DNA of 7,668 nt from an uncultured Clostridium sp. Its GTDB lineage: Bacteria > Bacillota > Clostridia > TANB77 > CAG-508. The position numbers were made by a program, and so were the translations under genes. Within the stretch, counting starts at the first letter, position 1; every line of letters starts with the position of its first letter. Below are positions 5,296 through 7,668 of the stretch, in pieces. Below the pieces are notes generated by a model, which worked only from the letters and a program-made list of their open reading frames with translations, was not told the DNA's origin and did not search any database. The DNA lies in the NCBI GenBank assembly GCA_900556455.1, contig USOV01000041.1, positions 1-7,668 of the forward strand, read 5' to 3'.

Positions 5296-7345
5296 CTATT
5301 TTCTATTGAACTTCCTCTCTATGTCATACTTACTCATTTTTATTGCTGTTGGTCTACCATGTGGGCATGTAAATGGGTTTGGTAATCTTAATAATTTATC
5401 CATTAATTCTTTTACCTCTGCTTGATCCAATACATGATTTGCTTTTACCGCAGCTTTACATGCTACTGTTGCAATAAATTTATCTTCTTTTTCTTGAATT
5501 GCCGTTATTGCCACCGTATTTACAGCATCTAATATTTCTAAGAATAATTCTTTAGTATCTAATTCCATACATACTGTTGGCACGCCTATTAATCTAATTG
5601 TGTTCTCTCCAAATTCTTCTATCATAAATCCTGCTTTTGTAAACATATCTATATTTTCTTTAACAATTGCTTTTTCTTTATGACTTAAATTGATTATATC
5701 TGGTAGTAAAAGAATTTGAGAATCCTTTTCTCCACCACTATAATAATTTCTTTTTATTTTTTCATACATTATTCTTTCATGGGCAGCATGTTGGTCTATA
5801 ATGTACATTTCATTTTTCATTTCTATTATTATGTATGTAGAAAATACTGTTCCACAATATTTGTATTCTGGTAAAGATTCATATGTTTCTTCTTCCTCAA
5901 ACATTGAAATATTTTCGAATTTTGGTACATCTTCTTTTTTAGGTTCTTCTATCACTTTTCCAAAAGTCTTACTATACATCTCGTTAAAATCCATATTTGT
6001 TGTATTTTCTTCAGAGTTTACACTAGGTATTTCTTTTGGTTGGTCTTGAGTTTTTACTTCTTCTACTTTTTCACTTACACTTTCATTGTTGTTTGGCTTA
6101 ATTTCCTCATAATGTTCTTTAGTTTTTTTACTAAATATCTCTGCTAGCACATTTTCGTTTTCTTGTTTTATTTCTTCTGTATTATCTTTTTTCTTAAATA
6201 TTGAGAATAGTCCTGCCTCTACAGGTTTTACTATTTGTTTTGGTTCTTCTTTTACCGTTTCTATAGCTTTGTTTTCGTCTACAACTACTGGTTTTTGTAT
6301 TGTACTTACTATTGGTTTTGTTTCTTGAGCTGGGGTATCAGTATTTCTTACTAATTCTGCTTTTAGTAAGCTATCTCTAATTCCATGGTACACTGCTTTA
6401 AATACTTTCTGTTCCTCTTGAAATCTTATTTCTAATTTTGTTGGGTGAACATTTACATCTATTTTTATTGGTTCCATTTCCAAGTTTAAAATTAAAAATC
6501 CAAATTTTCCAATTGGAAGTAATCCTTTAAATGCTTGTTCTGCACCAGCAGTTAGTGTTTTATCTTTTACAAATCTTTTATTTACAAAAAATATTTGGTA
6601 TGACTTATTTGACCTTGCAATTTCTGGTTTTCCAATAACTCCAGTTATTTTAATGTCATCATACTGATAATCCACAGGTAATAAACAATCCGATATTTCT
6701 TTTCCATATAAACTATATACTAGTGTATTTAAGTCTCCATTTCCTGTGGTTTGTATTATTACTTTATTTTCATTTTTCAATTTTATTGCTACATTTGGGT
6801 TCGCAAGTGCTATTCTTGTTACTGCATCTTCTATGTAACCGAAGCTCTGTATAATCTTTTTTTAGGAATTTATATCTTACTGGTGTGTTATAAAAAAGAT
6901 TTGTTACTGTTATAGTTGTTCCTTTTTGTGCTCCTGTTTCTGTTTTTTCTAAAACATCTCCACCTTCTAATACTATTTTATGCCCTATCTCATCTTCTTC
7001 TGTTCTTGTTACTAGTTCTACATTTGAAATTGCCGCGATACTTGCTAATGCCTCGCCTCTAAACCCCATAGACTTTACCGTTTCTAGGTCTTTTGCTGTT
7101 TTTATTTTGCTAGTTGCATGTCTTTCGAAGGCAAATTCTAGGTCATCTTCTTTTATTCCAGAACCATTATCTGTTATTCTTATTTTTTTTATGCCTCCTT
7201 TTTGTACTTCTATATCTATTTTTGTTGCTCCTGCATCTATTGAGTTTTCTACCATTTCTTTAACTACAGATGCTGGTCTTTCTATAACTTCTCCTGCTGC
7301 TATTTGGTTTATTGTTAACTCATCTAATACTACAATTTTTCCCAT
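5296..7345 (-). CDS. mutL: DNA mismatch repair protein MutL, endonuclease type, expressed through a +1 frameshift at CGG
   Basis: MutL links mismatch recognition by MutS to strand removal. The start ATG at 7345-7343 has AGGAGG at 7358-7353, 7 bases upstream. The first frame carries the GHKL ATPase: MVENSIDAGA (about 31-40), DNGSG (59-63), ERHATSK and GFRGEALAS (94-102), then NLFYNTPVRYKFLKKDYTE. After this the upstream frame becomes nonsense and stops at 6772-6770 (191 aa). Dropping the C of the CGG codon at 6841-6839 gives ...DYTEL-GYIEDAVTRIALANP, which fits the MutL family, and a 682-aa product of normal length. The second frame carries NVHPTKLEIRF, an acidic low-complexity linker, the endonuclease motif DQHAAHERIMYE (from about residue 517), a possible beta-clamp motif QILLLP (about 543-548), ACKAAVKA (about 628) and CPHGRP (about 660). 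All ATPase and nuclease residues are intact, which argues against an old pseudogene. First gene of the mutL-miaA cluster. Confidence 0.93.
6838..6844 (-). other. +1 frameshift site in mutL (CTT CGG TTA, read as CTT GGT)
   Basis: On the minus strand the upstream frame reads GAG CTT CGG TTA CAT. Family-consistent protein resumes only if one base is skipped: CTT (6844-6842), skip C (6841), GGT (6840-6838), TAC, ATA, giving Leu-Gly-Tyr-Ile. Skipping the base at 6844 instead would give Phe-Gly-Tyr-Ile, so the exact base cannot be fixed from sequence alone. CTT followed by a slow arginine codon resembles the yeast Ty1 +1 site CUU AGG C, where peptidyl-tRNA-Leu slips. No long homopolymer lies at the site itself; an A7 run lies about a dozen bases upstream. 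Whether ribosomes really shift here is inference; the break in frame is directly visible. Confidence 0.75.
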
Positions 7346-7372
7346 CTATTTTCCTCCTAAATTCACGTTTAA

Positions 7373-7378
7373 ATTATA
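7373..7378 (-). promoter_or_regulatory. Possible -10 box of the mutL promoter
   Basis: Minus-strand TATAAT lies about 28 bases before the mutL ATG. No convincing TTGACA is found 16-18 bases further upstream, where the sequence is A-rich. The assignment is tentative. Confidence 0.35.
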
Positions 7379-7520
7379 TCATTAAAAGTTTTTTTTTGAT
7401 ATAGTTTTTTAAAAAAATACATAAAAAAAATTACAAATAGCTAATAAACTGTTGATTTACAATTGATGTGAAATAAAAGTTACAAAATTAATATTTTGAA
7501 TACTTTTCTATATCTATTGT

Positions 7521-7554
7521 ATAAAAATAGCACTCCCTAGCGGGAGCACTATTT
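7521..7554 (-). terminator. Rho-independent terminator of an upstream minus-strand gene
   Basis: The minus-strand arms ATAGTGCTCCC (7552-7542) and GGGAGTGCTAT (7537-7527) pair around a 4-base loop with two G-U pairs. Two A-T pairs extend the stem, and a TTTTT run follows. The two wobble positions would be A-C mismatches in a plus-strand transcript, so the element is oriented for minus-strand transcription. Confidence 0.75.
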
Positions 7555-7563
7555 GACAATTAT

Positions 7564-7594
7564 TGTGGGTCGCCGTGGGCGACGACCCCTACAT
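7564..7594. repeat. GC-rich REP-like palindrome
   Basis: Arms GGGTCGCC (7567-7574) and GGCGACGACCC (7578-7588) pair around a 3-base loop, with a 3-base bulge in the second arm. The minus strand reads TGTAGGGGTCGTCGCC. GC content is far above the surroundings. From memory, short palindromes beginning TGTAGGGG recur in intergenic regions of gut Clostridia; copy number here cannot be judged from one window. Confidence 0.55.
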
Positions 7595-7632
7595 CTTATT
7601 TTGCAATGTTTTCTTATAAACTACTTAACACA

Positions 7633-7654
7633 TTTGCCACTACCGTGTGGCAAA
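7633..7654. repeat. Inverted repeat with 8-bp stem
   Basis: TTTGCCAC (7633-7640) and GTGGCAAA (7647-7654) form a perfect 8-bp stem with a 6-base loop. No T run follows on either strand, so a simple terminator is unlikely. It may be half of the same interspersed repeat as the palindrome 40 bases away. Confidence 0.6.
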
Positions 7655-7668
7655 AACTATTTTATCGC

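Larger units (their letters stand above)
7346..7668. other. Non-coding region upstream of mutL
   Basis: This 323-base stretch has no convincing gene on either strand. From the window edge it holds an 8-bp hairpin (7633-7654), a GC-rich REP-like palindrome (7564-7594), a minus-strand terminator (7521-7554), an A/T-rich spacer of about 130 bases without clear structure, and the mutL -10 box and ribosome binding site. The terminator implies that a minus-strand gene ends to the right of the window and that mutL starts its own transcript. Confidence 0.7.

Noticed and set aside
4771..5385. Plus-strand open frame of 204 codons, very hydrophobic
   Set aside because: It is the antisense shadow of miaA and the end of mutL; the Leu/Phe-rich product reflects Lys/Glu codons on the other strand, and no ribosome binding site was seen.
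5296..6780. Separate gene starting at ATG 6780 encoding only the C-terminal part of MutL
   Set aside because: No ribosome binding site precedes it, and the same frame carries conserved MutL sequence upstream of this ATG back to the CGG site.
5253..6841. Both breaks as sequencing or assembly errors
   Set aside because: Not excluded, but disfavoured. The sites are not in homopolymers, and at least 21 other CGG triplets in these genes show no indel, so a motif-driven error is unlikely. Chance errors would not select the only two in-frame CGG codons.
5253..6841. CGG reassigned to another amino acid
   Set aside because: A sense reassignment keeps the zero frame, which leads to nonsense and early stops in both genes. 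Only skipping a base restores the proteins.

Overview
The window is a very AT-rich stretch from a low-GC Gram-positive bacterium, most likely an uncultured gut-type member of the Clostridia. The evidence is the mutL-miaA order, the sepF and divIVA division genes, purine-rich AGGAGG-type ribosome binding sites, arginine encoded almost only by AGA/AGG, and endonuclease-type MutL. All seven protein genes lie on the minus strand and are read from high to low coordinates. No tRNA, rRNA, CRISPR array or transposase was seen.

Layout in the direction of transcription. Bases 7668-7346 are non-coding: a hairpin near the window edge, a GC-rich palindromic REP-like element, a minus-strand terminator and the mutL leader. 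mutL (mismatch repair, 7345-5296) follows, then miaA (tRNA A37 dimethylallyltransferase, 5294-4376) one base later, then an HlyD-like membrane-anchored protein (4383-3139) overlapping miaA by 8 bases with a TTG start. After a promoter-bearing gap come sepF (3018-2554, FtsZ anchor) with its terminator and divIVA (2445-1993, polar/division coiled coil). A strong hairpin precedes an E. coli-like CCA-adding enzyme with an HD domain (1933-689) and a prepilin-like protein with GLUG-type repeats (669-37).

The most striking observation is that mutL and miaA are both interrupted by a single-base +1 frameshift. In each case the codon at the break, read in the upstream frame, is CGG. Skipping its C gives an in-frame GGN glycine codon and restores a full-length, motif-complete protein: MutL of 682 aa, and MiaA of 305 aa whose Walker A loop GPTASGKS is formed across the shift. 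Over about 2,300 codons, CGG was not found in any other reading-frame position, although at least 21 CGG triplets occur out of frame inside genes. CGT and CGC codons were not found and CGA was found once. The best reading is that CGG is an unassigned or starved codon here and that ribosomes bypass it by +1 frameshifting, so two housekeeping genes are kept as recoded genes. Sequencing error or true pseudogenes remain possible, but they do not explain why the only two in-frame CGG codons fall exactly at the only two frameshifts.

Functionally the window joins genome maintenance (MutL), tRNA modification and maturation (MiaA, CCA enzyme) and cell division (SepF, DivIVA). MiaA modifies tRNA next to the anticodon and could itself affect frame maintenance, which makes its control by recoding worth testing.
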